Part shown: one piece after another, positions 10,690-20,144 of the stretch | Position numbering within the stretch: position 1 is the first letter of the stretch | Layout: each line of letters begins with the position of its first letter | Source: an uncultured Erwinia sp. | GTDB lineage: Bacteria > Pseudomonadota > Gammaproteobacteria > Enterobacterales > Enterobacteriaceae | Direction of reading: 5' to 3' | Assembly: GCA_945290265.1 (NCBI GenBank) | Contig: CALYQW010000016.1 | Span: forward strand, 1 to 64,000 | Length of the DNA: 64,000 nt | Program-made: the position numbers and the translations under genes | The notes under the pieces: model-generated | What the model saw: only the letters and a program-made list of their open reading frames with translations | Databases searched by the model: none | What the model was told of the DNA's origin: nothing

Positions 10690-12165
10690 TTACTTTGCCG
10701 GCTGTTTTACCGGCGGATGCTCTTTATGTTCCTGCATGGCCACGGCATAAACCCGCTTACGTACGCCAAACCAGCCAATAAACAGGATCAGTCCCAGTAC
10801 CGGCAGTGAAGCAATGGTCAAGGTCCCGTTCGGGTAATCAAATGCCATCAGTACCAGTACCGCCGCCAGGAAGGCCAGCGTCAGCCATGAGGTAAATGGC
10901 GCGCCTGGCAGCTTAAAGCTGACATCTTCTGCTTTGCCCTCTTTAATCGCTTTACGCAGACGCAGCTGACAGACAACGATAAAGGCCCAGGAAGAGATAA
11001 TGCCCAGCGCGGCAATATTCAGCACGATCTCAAATACCCGGGATGGCACCACATAGTTAAGGTAAACCCCAATAACATAGACGCCGATGGTCACCAGAAT
11101 GCCCATATAAGGCACCTGCTGGCCGCTCATTTTTGACATCAGCTTCGGGGCTGAACCGCCCATCGACATTGAGCGCAGAATACGGCCGGTGGAGTACAGC
11201 CCGGAGTTCAGACTGGACAGCGCCGCACTCAGCACCACAATATTCATAATGCTGCCAACGTAAGGGATGCCCAGTTTTGAGAAGAACGTCACAAACGGGC
11301 TTTGTCCGGCCTGATAGGCATTCCACGGCAGCAGCAGTACCAGCAACACGACCGAACCCACATAGAACAGGCCAATACGCCAGATCACGCTGTTAATCGC
11401 TTTCGGCACCATGGTTTTTGGGTCTTTACACTCACCGGCTGCCGTTCCTACCAGCTCAATGGAGGCAAAAGCAAACACCACCCCCTGCACCAGCACCAGT
11501 GCCGGCATCAGGCCATTCGGGAACATCCCGCCGTTATCACTGATTAGATGGAAACCGGTCGCCTGTCCGTCCAGGGGTTTACCGCTGCCGAGGAACACCA
11601 CGCCAACCACCAGAAACGCCACAATCGCCAGCACTTTAATCAGCGCAAACCAGAACTCCATTTCAGCAAACCACTTCACGCCGATCATATTCATGGTGCC
11701 AACAATTGCCAGCGCGCCCAGAGCAAACACCCACTGCGGTACATCACCAAAGGCACCCCAGTAATGCATATACAACGCTACCGCGGTGATATCGACGATA
11801 CCGGTCATTGCCCAGTTAACAAAATACATCCAGCCTGCCACATAGGAGGCTTTTTCTCCGAGGAACTCACGCGCATAAGAAACGAAGTTACCGCTGGAAG
11901 GACGATGCAGCACCAGTTCACCCAGCGCACGCAAAATAAAGAAAGAGAAAATACCACAGACCAGATAAACCAGCGCCAGTGCAGGCCCTGCCGCCTGCAG
12001 TCGGGCACCTGCACCGAGAAACAGACCGGTACCAATTGCGCCGCCTATCGCGATCATCTGAACGTGACGATTGTCCATCGCCTGGTGGTAACCGGAATCA
12101 TGAGAATTCAACCAACGCCTTCTGGCAGCGCGCTTTTCAGCGCCTGATTTCTTATCAGTTGTCAT
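10690..12165 (-). CDS. ansP: L-asparagine permease AnsP
   Basis: 491 residues with about twelve hydrophobic membrane segments, a member of the amino acid-polyamine-cation (APC) superfamily. The N-terminal stretch [19 protein letters not shown] (near 37-53) is the first helix substrate-binding signature. Further identity to AnsP is high through [23 protein letters not shown] and [17 protein letters not shown]. The family imports L-asparagine with protons at the inner membrane; substrate specificity here is inferred from similarity. The C-terminal 25 residues are hydrophilic and differ from E. coli. AGGAAA precedes the ATG. Single-gene unit bounded by a terminator at 10638-10674. Confidence 0.9.
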   Translation of the reverse strand: MTTDKKSGAEKRAARRRWLNSHDSGYHQAMDNRHVQMIAIGGAIGTGLFLGAGARLQAAGPALALVYLVCGIFSFFILRALGELVLHRPSSGNFVSYAREFLGEKASYVAGWMYFVNWAMTGIVDITAVALYMHYWGAFGDVPQWVFALGALAIVGTMNMIGVKWFAEMEFWFALIKVLAIVAFLVVGVVFLGSGKPLDGQATGFHLISDNGGMFPNGLMPALVLVQGVVFAFASIELVGTAAGECKDPKTMVPKAINSVIWRIGLFYVGSVVLLVLLLPWNAYQAGQSPFVTFFSKLGIPYVGSIMNIVVLSAALSSLNSGLYSTGRILRSMSMGGSAPKLMSKMSGQQVPYMGILVTIGVYVIGVYLNYVVPSRVFEIVLNIAALGIISSWAFIVVCQLRLRKAIKEGKAEDVSFKLPGAPFTSWLTLAFLAAVLVLMAFDYPNGTLTIASLPVLGLILFIGWFGVRKRVYAVAMQEHKEHPPVKQPAK

Positions 12166-12507
12166 TTTTTTTCCTACTAATAGTTCTGTCCACGAGTGAT
12201 GCGGCTACCAATCCCGGGTATCCTGGTTTTTTGTGTGTGCCTGACAATCGTTTGCGTATTCTGCACAAATCCGCGCGTTTTCGGGTAACGACTCTGCTTT
12301 GATGCTACGGTAGCCTGAAAAAAAGCGGCGGTGCATCCTAACCGTTCTGATTTAGGGACGCAAAAATTCCGCTAGCTAAATCGTGAAGTTTTGTAATTGC
12401 GCTCTCAGGATCAAAAAAAAAACCGGTCACATTAAGCAACCGGTTGGGTAAAGTTTCCACAATGCTACACAAAGAAACAGAACGAACAGATAACCTGCCA
12501 GACAGCG
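12166..12507. other. ansP upstream region
   Basis: About 340 bases without a supported gene. It holds the ansP promoter side and, at 12413-12445, the terminator of the DUF1471 gene. Nothing else was recognised. Confidence 0.5.
12413..12445 (-). terminator. Rho-independent terminator of the DUF1471 gene
   Basis: The stem AACCGGT / ACCGGTT is adjoined by a run of ten A on the plus strand, i.e. a U-run in the leftward transcript. It lies about 60 bases past the stop of the DUF1471 gene. Confidence 0.85.
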
Positions 12508-12780
12508 TTAACGATAGATCTCAGCGTTGCCTGACATCAGGTCTGAATGGCCGGCAGTGCCTTCACGGATAACCCGGAAATAGTGAGCGCCCTTCTCATC
12601 GGCTCTTTTCGCCAGCAGCGTATTCACATCTTCCATGGTGCCATTTAATTCACTGACTGAAATCGTGCCCATGCTGTGCAGTTTAGCGGCCTGGATGGCA
12701 TTCACTTCGGTTGCTGCGAAACCGGCAAAAGAGGTTAGCGTCAGCAGCGCGGCGGCTGCCAGGGTGTAAAACGTTTTCAT
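12508..12780 (-). CDS. Small periplasmic DUF1471 (YhcN/BhsA/McbA-type) protein
   Basis: 90 residues starting MKTFYTLAAAALLTLTSFA, a clear Sec signal peptide with predicted cleavage after FAGFA. The mature part has the DUF1471 pattern: a short hydrophobic start, then GTISVSELNGTMEDVNTLLAKRADEKGAHYFRVI-like sequence ending near YR. Family members such as BhsA, McbA and YhcN are stress-induced periplasmic or outer-membrane proteins affecting biofilm and copper or acid tolerance. Which one this corresponds to cannot be told. The start at 12780 was preferred to one at 12828 because of the signal peptide and the GAGGAG ribosome site. Confidence 0.88.
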   Translation of the reverse strand: MKTFYTLAAAALLTLTSFAGFAATEVNAIQAAKLHSMGTISVSELNGTMEDVNTLLAKRADEKGAHYFRVIREGTAGHSDLMSGNAEIYR

Positions 12781-12975
12781 GATGGTGCTCCTCAACAATG
12801 CGTGAACAGCTACAGGAAACATTATCACCGGTACAGTGCAAAGCAGCGTGCGGAGGATGTAAATGCGTTAAAACAATTTCATCATCGATTATAAAATATC
12901 CATAAAATGTCAAAAAATTTCTATTAATGACAATAACGTGCAGTGATAATAATCAGTCGCTAAGGGGAGTGAATT

Positions 12976-13506
12976 ATGCAGCCGGAAACGTTAATTACCA
13001 TCACCACAGAGATTCACCAACTGAGCGCCCTGCTTAACGACTGCGTCAGCAGCGGTGCCTCTCTGGGATTACTTGCTCCACTGGAGAGCGGCGAGGCGGA
13101 GGATTACTGGCAGGCTGTCGGCGGAGAGTGTCAGCAAGGCCATCGTCAGTTGCTGCTCACCCGGGAGGAAGGAAAAATAACCGGTGCAGTACAAATCAGC
13201 TACTGCACGAGAATAAATGGTCGCCATCGTGCTGAAGTGGAAAAACTGATGGTACACAGTGCTTATCGTCAGCGTGGTATTGGCTGGTTGTTAATAGCAG
13301 AAGTGGAAAATCAGGCGGCGGCGCGACAGCGTACCCTGCTGGTGCTGGATACCCGATCCAACGATATTGCCTCCCTGCTCTATGTTAAAGCCGGCTGGCA
13401 ACAGGCAGAGCAGGTTTCAGTCCACTGGCAGCGTATTCAGCGGGTTATATCCTGCTACGTACGTAGCAGCAGGTTTTCGGTCACGGGTTGCATCTGGCGC
13501 AGCTGA
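12976..13506 (+). CDS. GNAT acetyltransferase with replaced C terminus
   Basis: 176 residues. Residues about 1-145 form a GNAT domain: ITGAVQISYC (strand), HRAEVEKLMVHSAYRQRGIGWLLI with the acetyl-CoA loop RQRGIG, then LLVLDTRSNDIASLLYVKAGWQQAEQV. Relatives continue with about 25-30 more residues ending in a TTFYYK-like strand. Here that part is missing, and the last 27 residues (SVHWQRIQRVISCY and on) are read antisense through the VasL-like remnant on the opposite strand. The gene therefore looks 3'-truncated by a deletion or rearrangement near 13415-13440, and the product may be unstable. AAGGGGAG precedes the ATG. Confidence 0.7.
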   Translation: MQPETLITITTEIHQLSALLNDCVSSGASLGLLAPLESGEAEDYWQAVGGECQQGHRQLLLTREEGKITGAVQISYCTRINGRHRAEVEKLMVHSAYRQRGIGWLLIAEVENQAAARQRTLLVLDTRSNDIASLLYVKAGWQQAEQVSVHWQRIQRVISCYVRSSRFSVTGCIWRS

Positions 13507-13830
13507 TAACGTTTCAGGCAGCGTGCTCAGGGATGCATTCAGTTTCGCCTGTAGCGGATACGGGCGCTGCAGATAGTGCCAGCCGCTCACCACCCCGCCA
13601 CCGACCACCAGCATGGTGACCATGCCCAGCCAAAACGGTTTCCAGCGCGATGCCGGGGGCGGCGGGGGCACCTTTGCCAACACTTCCACATTTGGTTGCG
13701 GTTGTGCCACATACACCCACTACACCCGGTTTACCGGTTCACTCTGCACCGGCGTTGCCGCAGCAAAGGGCATGCCGCTCATCCGGGGTTCTTCCAGCGG
13801 CAGCACGCAGCAGACTTTTCGTCTGATTTG
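13417..13830 (-). pseudogene. Remnant of a type VI secretion VasL-like gene
   Basis: Minus-strand reading gives PLEEPRMSGMPFAAATPVQSEPV, an in-frame TAG near 13718, then VAQPQPNVEVLAKVPPPPP, a single transmembrane helix (FWLGMVTMLVVGGGVVSGW) and a tail ending at a stop at 13417. A proline-rich linker, one central TM helix, then LNASLSTLPETL resembles the middle of VasL/ImpA-type T6SS proteins, which are normally several hundred residues long. No other T6SS gene is nearby. I read it as an isolated, stop-interrupted fragment abutting a truncated GNAT gene. Assignment is by pattern only and could be wrong. Confidence 0.45.
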
Positions 13831-13915
13831 AAAACGGCATCGCGTGATAAATTAGCGGTAATGTAAAACCAGCTGAAGATCGGGAATATTTTTGAGGACG
13901 AACTGCGATTCAGCA

Positions 13916-13936
13916 TCGACCCTGTTGCAGGGTCGA
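13916..13936. terminator. Hairpin downstream of the 64-residue ORF
   Basis: A perfect 8-bp stem TCGACCCT / AGGGTCGA with a 5-base loop lies 9 bases beyond the stop of the small minus-strand gene at 13945. There is no clear U-run in either direction, so terminator function is only likely. Confidence 0.5.
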
Positions 13937-13944
13937 ACGCTGGT

Positions 13945-14139
13945 TTATTTCAGGATAATCACCCGATCATAACCGCCACTTTCACTGTCGATATGGGTTT
14001 TGGCTTCCGGGTAATCGTTCATCACCGCTTCAACGATATGCTGAAATTCATTACAGCGGGTCTTTTTTTTGCGCGTCAGCACAATCGATGAGCGATTTTC
14101 CTCAACCTGGTGCGCAGCGGACTCTTGCAAATAGTTCAT
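13945..14139 (-). CDS. Small conserved-looking hypothetical protein, 64 residues
   Basis: I do not recognise the family. The ORF has a strong ribosome site (GAGGAGG, spacing about 6 before ATG) and a hairpin after its stop, both favouring a real gene. The protein is hydrophilic, with no signal peptide or membrane helix. It has a basic patch (VLTRKKKTRC near 20-29), a possible amphipathic helix (NEFQHIVEAVMNDYP), and an ending that looks like a beta strand (YDRVIILK). It lies alone between the VasL-like remnant and yffB, on the opposite strand to yffB. Confidence 0.65.
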   Translation of the reverse strand: MNYLQESAAHQVEENRSSIVLTRKKKTRCNEFQHIVEAVMNDYPEAKTHIDSESGGYDRVIILK

Positions 14140-14460
14140 CGCTTCCCTCCTCAGATAGTGGATAACTGTTCCTGCAGCCAGACGCTGACCGTCACTCTCC
14201 CCTGGGTTTCCGACTATAGTGGAAAACCACGTATCACAGAAGGGTATAGTTTTCTGAGTTTATCGCCGTCGTTCTCAGTCTGCTACGTTCAGCGCCACAT
14301 CGTGGCGTTTGATCGCACTAAACATCAAGGAACACCGCGTAATTCCCGTCGTCATACTGACGGTTTTTACTTGTTCACATCGTTAGCTTTCAATAGAGTA
14401 ATCCCCCGACTGCAGGTACAAGTCGCAGAGATCGTTGTCTGAACTAAGGTACTTAAGAAT
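14140..14460. other. Intergenic region upstream of yffB
   Basis: About 320 bases without a supported ORF. It contains the divergent promoter zone for the 64-residue gene and for yffB-dapE-ypfN. A short inverted repeat, CGCCAC-atc-GTGGCG (14293-14307), is present. I found no recognisable small RNA. Confidence 0.4.
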
Positions 14461-14820
14461 ATGTTTAAAATTTATGGGATAAAAAACTGCGACACGATAA
14501 AGAAAGCCCGTAACTGGCTGGCGGCCAGTGGCGTGGATTTTCAGTTCCATGATTACCGCACAGACGGTCTGGACAGCGCGCTGCTGGATACCTTTATCGC
14601 TACACTTGGCTGGGAAGCCCTGCTGAATACCCGCGGTACCACCTGGCGCAGACTGGATGAGGCCACGCGCCAGACGATCAACAGCGCTGCGGCGGCAAAA
14701 CAGCTCATGCTGGCAACGCCGGCGATTATCAAACGCCCGTTGCTGTGCAGCGCTGACGGTTCTATGCTGCCGGGCTTCAATGAAGCCAGCTGGCAACAGT
14801 TTATCGAGGAGAAGTCGTAA
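14461..14820 (+). CDS. yffB: Spx/ArsC-family reductase-like protein YffB
   Basis: 119 residues with an arsenate-reductase/Spx (thioredoxin-like) fold. The family N terminus [20 protein letters not shown] has a single active-site-type cysteine at residue 10, followed by [24 protein letters not shown] and the cis-proline region [10 protein letters not shown]. Nearly identical in design to E. coli YffB, for which glutathione-dependent thiol reduction has been proposed; true arsenate reduction is not established. Only 2 bases separate its stop from dapE, so the genes are almost certainly co-transcribed and coupled, as in E. coli. Confidence 0.92.
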   Translation: MFKIYGIKNCDTIKKARNWLAASGVDFQFHDYRTDGLDSALLDTFIATLGWEALLNTRGTTWRRLDEATRQTINSAAAAKQLMLATPAIIKRPLLCSADGSMLPGFNEASWQQFIEEKS

Positions 14821-14822
14821 TT

Positions 14823-15950
14823 ATGTACTGTCCGGTTATTGAGCTGACACAGCAGCTTATTCGTCGCCCCTCCCTCAGCCCCGATGATGCCGGTTGTCAG
14901 GCGATTATGATTGAGCGCCTGCAGGCCATCGGCTTCACCGTCGAGCTGATGCCCTTTGGCGATACTCTGAATTTTTGGGCCTGGCGCGGTGAAGGTGAAA
15001 CCCTGGCATTTGCCGGACATACCGATGTGGTCGCTACCGGTCAGGCTGACCGCTGGATCGATCCACCCTTTGAGCCAGCTATCCGCGATGGCATGCTGTT
15101 TGGACGCGGCGCGGCCGATATGAAAGGGTCGCTGGCGGCCATGGTGGTGGCTGCCGAGCGTTTTGTTGCTGCCAACCCAAATCATAAAGGTCGTCTGGCG
15201 TTTCTGATCACCTCCGATGAAGAAGCCAGCGCGGTAAATGGCACGGTGAAAGTGGTGGAAGCCCTGATGGCACGTCACGAGCGTCTGGATTACTGCCTGG
15301 TGGGTGAACCGTCCAGCAGCGAAGTGGTCGGTGATGTGGTGAAAAATGGCCGACGCGGCTCGATTACCGCCGATCTCACGGTGCACGGCGTGCAGGGGCA
15401 TGTTGCCTATCCACAGCTGGCTGATAACCCGGTACACCGTGTACTTCCAGCCCTGAATGAACTGGTGGCAACCGAATGGGATCGCGGTAATGAATTTTTC
15501 CCGCCAACCAGCTTACAGATTGCCAATGTTCAGGCCGGCACCGGTAGTAATAACGTTATTCCCGGCGACTGTCATGTGCAGTTTAACTTTCGCTTCAGTA
15601 GCGAACTGACCGATGGCGACATTCGTCAGCAGGTGGCAACACTGCTGGATAAACACCAGCTGCGTTATACCCTTAACTGGACGCTGTCCGGCCAGCCATT
15701 TCTGACCTCACGCGGCAAGCTGGTGGATGCGGTGGTTAACGCCATTGAGCACTATAATGAAATCAGACCTGAGCTTCTGACTACCGGCGGCACTTCTGAC
15801 GGGCGCTTTATCGCGCGCATGGGAGCGCAGGTGGTGGAGCTGGGGCCGGTTAACGCAACCATTCATAAAATCAATGAGTGCGTAAAAGCGGCTGATTTGC
15901 AGCTCCTGAGCCGGATGTATCAGCGCATCATGGAGCAGCTGATCGGTTAA
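14823..15950 (+). CDS. dapE: Succinyl-diaminopimelate desuccinylase
   Basis: 375 residues, the size of E. coli DapE (375). A dinuclear zinc M20-family enzyme that hydrolyses N-succinyl-LL-diaminopimelate in the lysine and peptidoglycan precursor pathway. Metal-binding motifs are intact: [11 protein letters not shown] (His/Asp) near 63-73, [15 protein letters not shown] with the bridging Asp, [13 protein letters not shown] with the catalytic and ligand glutamates, LVGEPSSSE, and the C-terminal [10 protein letters not shown] plus NATIHKINE histidine. Same pathway as dapA further along the window. ypfN follows after 27 bases. Confidence 0.97.
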   Translation: MYCPVIELTQQLIRRPSLSPDDAGCQAIMIERLQAIGFTVELMPFGDTLNFWAWRGEGETLAFAGHTDVVATGQADRWIDPPFEPAIRDGMLFGRGAADMKGSLAAMVVAAERFVAANPNHKGRLAFLITSDEEASAVNGTVKVVEALMARHERLDYCLVGEPSSSEVVGDVVKNGRRGSITADLTVHGVQGHVAYPQLADNPVHRVLPALNELVATEWDRGNEFFPPTSLQIANVQAGTGSNNVIPGDCHVQFNFRFSSELTDGDIRQQVATLLDKHQLRYTLNWTLSGQPFLTSRGKLVDAVVNAIEHYNEIRPELLTTGGTSDGRFIARMGAQVVELGPVNATIHKINECVKAADLQLLSRMYQRIMEQLIG

Positions 15951-15977
15951 CCCTGTATCAGTCTGTGAGGGATAACA

Positions 15978-16166
15978 ATGGAATTTGTTAAATCGTACTG
16001 GTGGCTGTTTTTTATCGTGCTGCTGGTTGGCGTGCTGATGAATGTGTATAAAGATTTGAAGCGCATTGACCATAAAAAGTTTATGGATAATAAGCCGGAG
16101 CTGCCGCCACATCGTGATTTTAATGATAAGTGGGATGACGATGACGACTGGCCGCAGAAGAAATAA
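15978..16166 (+). CDS. ypfN: UPF0370 small membrane protein YpfN
   Basis: 62 residues: one N-terminal transmembrane helix ([21 protein letters not shown], about 7-27), then a charged cytoplasmic tail ([11 protein letters not shown]) ending in an acidic cluster ([12 protein letters not shown]). This is the UPF0370/YpfN pattern. Function unknown; invariably placed after dapE in Enterobacterales. A GAGGGAT ribosome site precedes the ATG. The stop is followed by a hairpin shared with the convergent tmcA. Confidence 0.92.
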   Translation: MEFVKSYWWLFFIVLLVGVLMNVYKDLKRIDHKKFMDNKPELPPHRDFNDKWDDDDDWPQKK

Positions 16167-16174
16167 CCGATAGC

Positions 16175-16218
16175 GACAGGCCAGCCGGGAAAACCGCTGT
16201 CTTCACGGCTGGCTGTCA
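16175..16218. terminator. Bidirectional hairpin between ypfN and tmcA
   Basis: Inverted repeat GACAG-GCCAGCCG / CGGCTGGC-TGTC (one bulged base) spans the gap between the convergent stops and reaches the tmcA stop codon. It is the likely terminator for ypfN and possibly for tmcA; U-runs are weak. Confidence 0.6.
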
Positions 16219-18213
16219 GCCCATCGCCTCAACCCAGGCGCGCAGTTGCTCCCCACGCCGGGCATCGGCTAACATCAGCGCCTGCTGTACTTCCTGTCGC
16301 CAGGCCTGTAACAGTACCTTACGGCCACTCAGCTGATACTGCTGGCAGATTTGAGCCACCGACAGATTGTTGAGTAACGCCGCCTGCAGCAGCGGCAAAC
16401 AGGCCCCCGGCTGGCTGATCAGACGTCCCAGTGCCGCCAGGCTGGCTTCATACGGGCGCAGTCCCCAGGCAAAGCCGGCCAGCTCGCGCCAGTCGTCCTC
16501 ATCAATATCCGGCACTTTCTCCCGGGACAACGGCAGCTGGTTATCATCCAGCAGCCGCTGCAGCCAGTAGCCTTCACGCGCCAGTCGCCGTGTCGCCTGC
16601 TCTGCCAGCTGCCGCCCTGCCTGGCTCAGGGGCAGCAATGCCATCGCGGTGTAACAGCCGCTGCTGGCTTCCCGCTGGCTGCCAATACGCACCAGCCGGA
16701 AGCCACAGCGCTGCCAGAAGCGCCATAACGGCGGGGTAAAACCGAAGCTGACCGAGATAAAGTCTCTGCCCGCGCACTGGGTCTTGCACTGAGTCACCAG
16801 ACGCTGCCCCAGACCCTGACCACGCAGCGCGGCGGAAATGGCGATGCGGCTGATGCGCGCCGATTTCAGTTGTGGGGCCAGCATCAATCCGGCATGGGCT
16901 GCCAGCGACTGCGCTACCAGATTGCCGCGCGGGCGGCGGCGTCCTGCCCAGACCGCCGCCGCAAGCTCAGCGCTTAAGCCCCCCTCGTCCACCAGCCACA
17001 GCGCGCCCTGAACATGTTCGCCCTGTAGCAGCGCACTGAAATGCATTCCGGGGGCATCCATCATCCGGCGCAGATCCAGCGGTGAGGTACGGTAATGGGC
17101 GCTGGTCAGCAGCTGATACAACGCAGCCATTAGCGTCGGCTGCTGCTGCCAGTCGTCGGTCTCCAGCGCCTGAAGCTGCAAAGGCTGCCGATCCGCGGCT
17201 GCCACCCGGTCATCAAACAGCAGTGCCTGAGCGATAAAGCTCTCCAGAGGATCTTCTGCCGCCCAGCGTAAAGGTGACTCCAGCTGCCAGTAGTGGCAGT
17301 CCGGCAGCGCGTCACAGAACTTCAGCAGAAATCCCCTTCCGGTGCCTTCATAGCCCTGCACCGTGGTTACCAGCAGCACCCGGGGATACAGCCCGGTCAG
17401 ACGCTGCAACAGCGGCGCAGGAATTGCCGCCGCTTCATCCACAATCAGCCAGTCCGCTGCCGGGCGCTGTGCTGCCGTCAGCGCCAGCAGGCCATCAGGA
17501 GCGAGAAACTGAAACTTATCACCGGCAAACTGTGCCAGTACCTCACCGGAGACTTTTGCCGGGGCGGTCACCAGGCAGCGACCGGGCCAGCGCGCCACCA
17601 GCATCCCGGCCAGCGCCGATTTGCCGCGTCCACGCGCCGCCGTCAGAACATGAATTCCCGGCTGGCTGGTTAACAGATGATTCAGCAGATGCTGTTGCTG
17701 GCTGATATCCGCCTGCCAGTCAGGTGACGTGGCCGGCGGCGACAGCCGCAAAGGTTCTGGCTGACGCCAGATCACCACACGATTGTCCGCCTGCAGCAAC
17801 TGCTGCAAACGACTGATAAAACGCGGAGCGGGGATCGGCTGAGGGCTTTCACTCCAGCGCAGGGAATCGGCATCCGCCAGCTGTGACCAGCTTTCCCACG
17901 AGGGCACCAGCAGCAGCAGCCAACTGCCGGCCTGCAGCGTACCGGCCAGCGCCGCCAGGGCTTCGCTGTGCAGCCCGCAATGTGCATTGAATACCGCATG
18001 ACGAAATTCCCGCCCCAGCAGGGTGCGCAGGGCGGCTGGCTGGCAGTGCAGCAGACTTTTGGGATGCTCCCCCACCCACAGCACGTCAGCGCCCAGCGCC
18101 TCCAGACAGCGACGCGCCTGCTGCAGGCACCACGGCTGTTCACCACTGATCACCAGCAGCCTGCGCCAGCCCTGACGCTGCAATTGCGCGCTGGCAGTAA
18201 GAAGTTGCTTCAC
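16216..18213 (-). CDS. tmcA: tRNA(Met) cytidine acetyltransferase TmcA
   Basis: 665 residues (E. coli 671). It forms N4-acetylcytidine at the wobble base of elongator tRNA-Met using acetyl-CoA and ATP or GTP. Domains in order: an N-terminal DUF1726-like region; a helicase-type ATPase with Walker A ARGRGKSALAG (about 193-203) and Walker B WLIVDEAAAIPAP; a GNAT domain with RISRIAISAALRGQGLGQRLV (acetyl-CoA loop RGQGLG); and a C-terminal tRNA-binding part. Six bases separate it from ypfJ upstream on the same strand, so the two are probably co-transcribed. Confidence 0.95.
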   Translation of the reverse strand: MKQLLTASAQLQRQGWRRLLVISGEQPWCLQQARRCLEALGADVLWVGEHPKSLLHCQPAALRTLLGREFRHAVFNAHCGLHSEALAALAGTLQAGSWLLLLVPSWESWSQLADADSLRWSESPQPIPAPRFISRLQQLLQADNRVVIWRQPEPLRLSPPATSPDWQADISQQQHLLNHLLTSQPGIHVLTAARGRGKSALAGMLVARWPGRCLVTAPAKVSGEVLAQFAGDKFQFLAPDGLLALTAAQRPAADWLIVDEAAAIPAPLLQRLTGLYPRVLLVTTVQGYEGTGRGFLLKFCDALPDCHYWQLESPLRWAAEDPLESFIAQALLFDDRVAAADRQPLQLQALETDDWQQQPTLMAALYQLLTSAHYRTSPLDLRRMMDAPGMHFSALLQGEHVQGALWLVDEGGLSAELAAAVWAGRRRPRGNLVAQSLAAHAGLMLAPQLKSARISRIAISAALRGQGLGQRLVTQCKTQCAGRDFISVSFGFTPPLWRFWQRCGFRLVRIGSQREASSGCYTAMALLPLSQAGRQLAEQATRRLAREGYWLQRLLDDNQLPLSREKVPDIDEDDWRELAGFAWGLRPYEASLAALGRLISQPGACLPLLQAALLNNLSVAQICQQYQLSGRKVLLQAWRQEVQQALMLADARRGEQLRAWVEAMG

Positions 18214-18219
18214 CGCCGG

Positions 18220-19077
18220 TCAGTTGGCAAAGGTATTACACTGGCCCGGATCGCCGCTGTCGAAGCCTTTTTTAAACCAGCTGTAACGCTGCTGCGAGGT
18301 GCCGTGGGTAAAGCTGTCAGGGACTATCCGCCCCTGTCCGCGCTGTTGCAGGCGATCGTCACCAATGGCTTCGGCAGCATTCAGCGCCGATTCCAGGTCA
18401 CCGGCTTCCAGCACCTGTTCCTGCTGCATAAAGTGTCCCCAGACGCCGGCGAAGCAGTCGGCCTGCAACTCCATTTTCACCGACAGCTGGTTGACACGGG
18501 TCTGGCTGGCACCCTGCTGCATCTGACGCACCTGGCGCTCAATACCCAGCAGATTCTGCACATGGTGCCCCACTTCATGGGCAATCACATAGCCCTGAGC
18601 AAATTCACCACCGGCACCCAGTTTGTTTTTCATCTCATCGTAGAAAGAAAGGTCGATATACACTTTGCTGTCCGCCGGGCAGTAGAACGGCCCCATCGCC
18701 GACTGACCGCTGCCGCAGGCGGTCGGGGTATAATTGCGATACATTACCAGAGTAGCCGGTCGCCAGGTTTTGCCCATTTTCTGAAACAATTTTTGCCAGG
18801 TGTCTTCGTTCAGGGCAAAAATTGTGCGGGTAAACTGCGCCGCTTCATCTTCCTGGGCCGATGTCTGGCGCGTCTGAGTGGGGGCTGAAATGGAGGTGCT
18901 GTTGCCACTAAGCAGCGGCGAAAGATCGTAACCGTAGTAGCCGGCCACCATCACAATAATAAGCAGGATAATGCCACCTTTGTCGCGCGGCAGACGGATT
19001 GGTCCTCTACTGCCGCTGTCGGTCTGATTACGGCGGTCTTCCACATTGTCGCTTTCACGACGCCCTTGCCAACGCAT
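18220..19077 (-). CDS. ypfJ: Predicted neutral zinc metallopeptidase YpfJ
   Basis: 285 residues. After a basic, hydrophilic N terminus ([16 protein letters not shown]) comes one transmembrane helix ([17 protein letters not shown], about 34-50). The COG2321-type metallopeptidase domain follows, with the zinc motif [12 protein letters not shown] near 164-175, preceded by [17 protein letters not shown] and followed by [13 protein letters not shown], where the third ligand lies. The domain is expected on the periplasmic side. The physiological substrate is unknown. Upstream of tmcA and downstream of purC on the same strand, as in E. coli. Confidence 0.93.
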   Translation of the reverse strand: MRWQGRRESDNVEDRRNQTDSGSRGPIRLPRDKGGIILLIIVMVAGYYGYDLSPLLSGNSTSISAPTQTRQTSAQEDEAAQFTRTIFALNEDTWQKLFQKMGKTWRPATLVMYRNYTPTACGSGQSAMGPFYCPADSKVYIDLSFYDEMKNKLGAGGEFAQGYVIAHEVGHHVQNLLGIERQVRQMQQGASQTRVNQLSVKMELQADCFAGVWGHFMQQEQVLEAGDLESALNAAEAIGDDRLQQRGQGRIVPDSFTHGTSQQRYSWFKKGFDSGDPGQCNTFAN

Positions 19078-19206
19078 AACGTGCCTCTTCTTATAATGGC
19101 TGAAACTAACCGCATAATTTTAGTCGGGTAATCGCAGCAACACCAGTAAGCAGAACAACTGATGGCGGAATGCTTATCGCTGCGCAGACAACAGCAGAGG
19201 ATGCTG

Positions 19207-19232
19207 CTGCCCCGCCGGCTCTGACGGGGCAG
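19207..19232. terminator. Hairpin downstream of purC
   Basis: Perfect 8-bp stem CTGCCCCG / CGGGGCAG with a 10-base loop, 12 bases past the purC stop in the leftward direction. No U-run, so factor-independent termination is uncertain. Confidence 0.45.
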
Positions 19233-19243
19233 TTTGACGGTAA

Positions 19244-19957
19244 TCAGTCGAGCTTTACGCCCAGACGTACAGCCACTTCTTCGTAGGCTTCAATCAGGCC
19301 GCCCAGGCTCTGGCGGTAGCGATCTTTATCCATCTTGTTGAGGGTTGTTTTATCCCACAGGCGTGCACCGTCCGGTGAAAACTCATCGCCCAGCACCACT
19401 TCACCGTTAAACAGCCCGAACTCCAGCTTAAAGTCCACCAGGATTAGCCCGGCATCGGCGAACAGCTGACTTAATACCTCGTTGGCACGGTAAGTCAGTT
19501 CACGCATCCGCGCCAGGTGCGGCTTGCTGACCCAGCCAAAGGTTTCGCAGTAGGATTCGTTGATCATTGGATCGTGGCGGGCATCATCTTTCAGGAACAG
19601 ATCAAATACCGGCGGATTCAGCACAGTGCCCTCTTCCACGCCCAGACGTTTTACCAGCGAACCGGCAGCGCGGTTGCGGATCACGCATTCCACCGGCACC
19701 ATCTCCAGCTTTTTCACCAGGGATTCATTGTCAGAGAGTAAGGCTTCCATCTGGGTGGGGATCCCCGCCTGCTGCAGCTTACTCATAATAAAATGATTAA
19801 ATTTATTGTTAATCATTCCTTTACGATCAAACTGCTCAATGCGTTCGCCATCAAGGGCTGAAGTATCATTGCGGAATTCAAGCACCAGCAGATCCGGGTT
19901 ATCGGTGCTGTAAACGGTTTTCGCTTTGCCGCGATACAACTCAGCTTTCTTCTGCAT
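19244..19957 (-). CDS. purC: SAICAR synthetase
   Basis: 237 residues, exactly the E. coli length. An ATP-dependent ligase joining aspartate to CAIR in purine synthesis. Motifs: [27 protein letters not shown] near 8-34, [20 protein letters not shown]-type substrate segment (here [14 protein letters not shown]), and [11 protein letters not shown] followed by [16 protein letters not shown] perfect match to the PurR consensus lies about 100 bases upstream at 20059-20074, giving it its own regulated promoter despite lying downstream of bamC on the same strand. Confidence 0.97.
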   Translation of the reverse strand: MQKKAELYRGKAKTVYSTDNPDLLVLEFRNDTSALDGERIEQFDRKGMINNKFNHFIMSKLQQAGIPTQMEALLSDNESLVKKLEMVPVECVIRNRAAGSLVKRLGVEEGTVLNPPVFDLFLKDDARHDPMINESYCETFGWVSKPHLARMRELTYRANEVLSQLFADAGLILVDFKLEFGLFNGEVVLGDEFSPDGARLWDKTTLNKMDKDRYRQSLGGLIEAYEEVAVRLGVKLD

Positions 19958-20058
19958 CTTGGTTAACTCCTGGGTAAAACGGTTATCGTTCAGCCAGTCT
20001 TGCCACTGGCTGAAAAAATAGAGGCGCTACGAGTATAAAGGGGGGCGACATAAAATCG

Positions 20059-20074
20059 AAGCAATCGTTTACGT
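20059..20074. promoter_or_regulatory. PurR operator upstream of purC
   Basis: AAGCAATCGTTTACGT fits the PurR consensus ANGCAANCGNTTNCNT at every fixed position. It lies 102 bases before the purC start, between the bamC terminator and purC. PurR with guanine or hypoxanthine would repress purC from here. The purM operator at 33843-33858 is the second such site in the window. Confidence 0.85.
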
Positions 20075-20088
20075 CACAACAAATAAAA

Positions 20089-20137
20089 AAGCCGGTCATG
20101 CTCCACAGCAACGTTTGTTACGGGATTCTGACCGGCT
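20089..20137 (-). terminator. Rho-independent terminator after bamC
   Basis: Inverted repeat GCCGGTCA / TGACCGGC with a long loop. On the leftward strand it is followed by a U-rich run (AAATAAAAAA on the plus strand). It lies just past the bamC stop (20145) and isolates dapA-bamC from purC. Confidence 0.8.
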
Positions 20138-20144
20138 TACTGGT

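Noticed and set aside
14553-15437. 294-codon minus-strand ORF over yffB-dapE
   Set aside because: Antisense shadow of two well-supported genes; no family resemblance.
17968-18888. 306-codon plus-strand ORF over tmcA-ypfJ
   Set aside because: Antisense shadow of two conserved genes.
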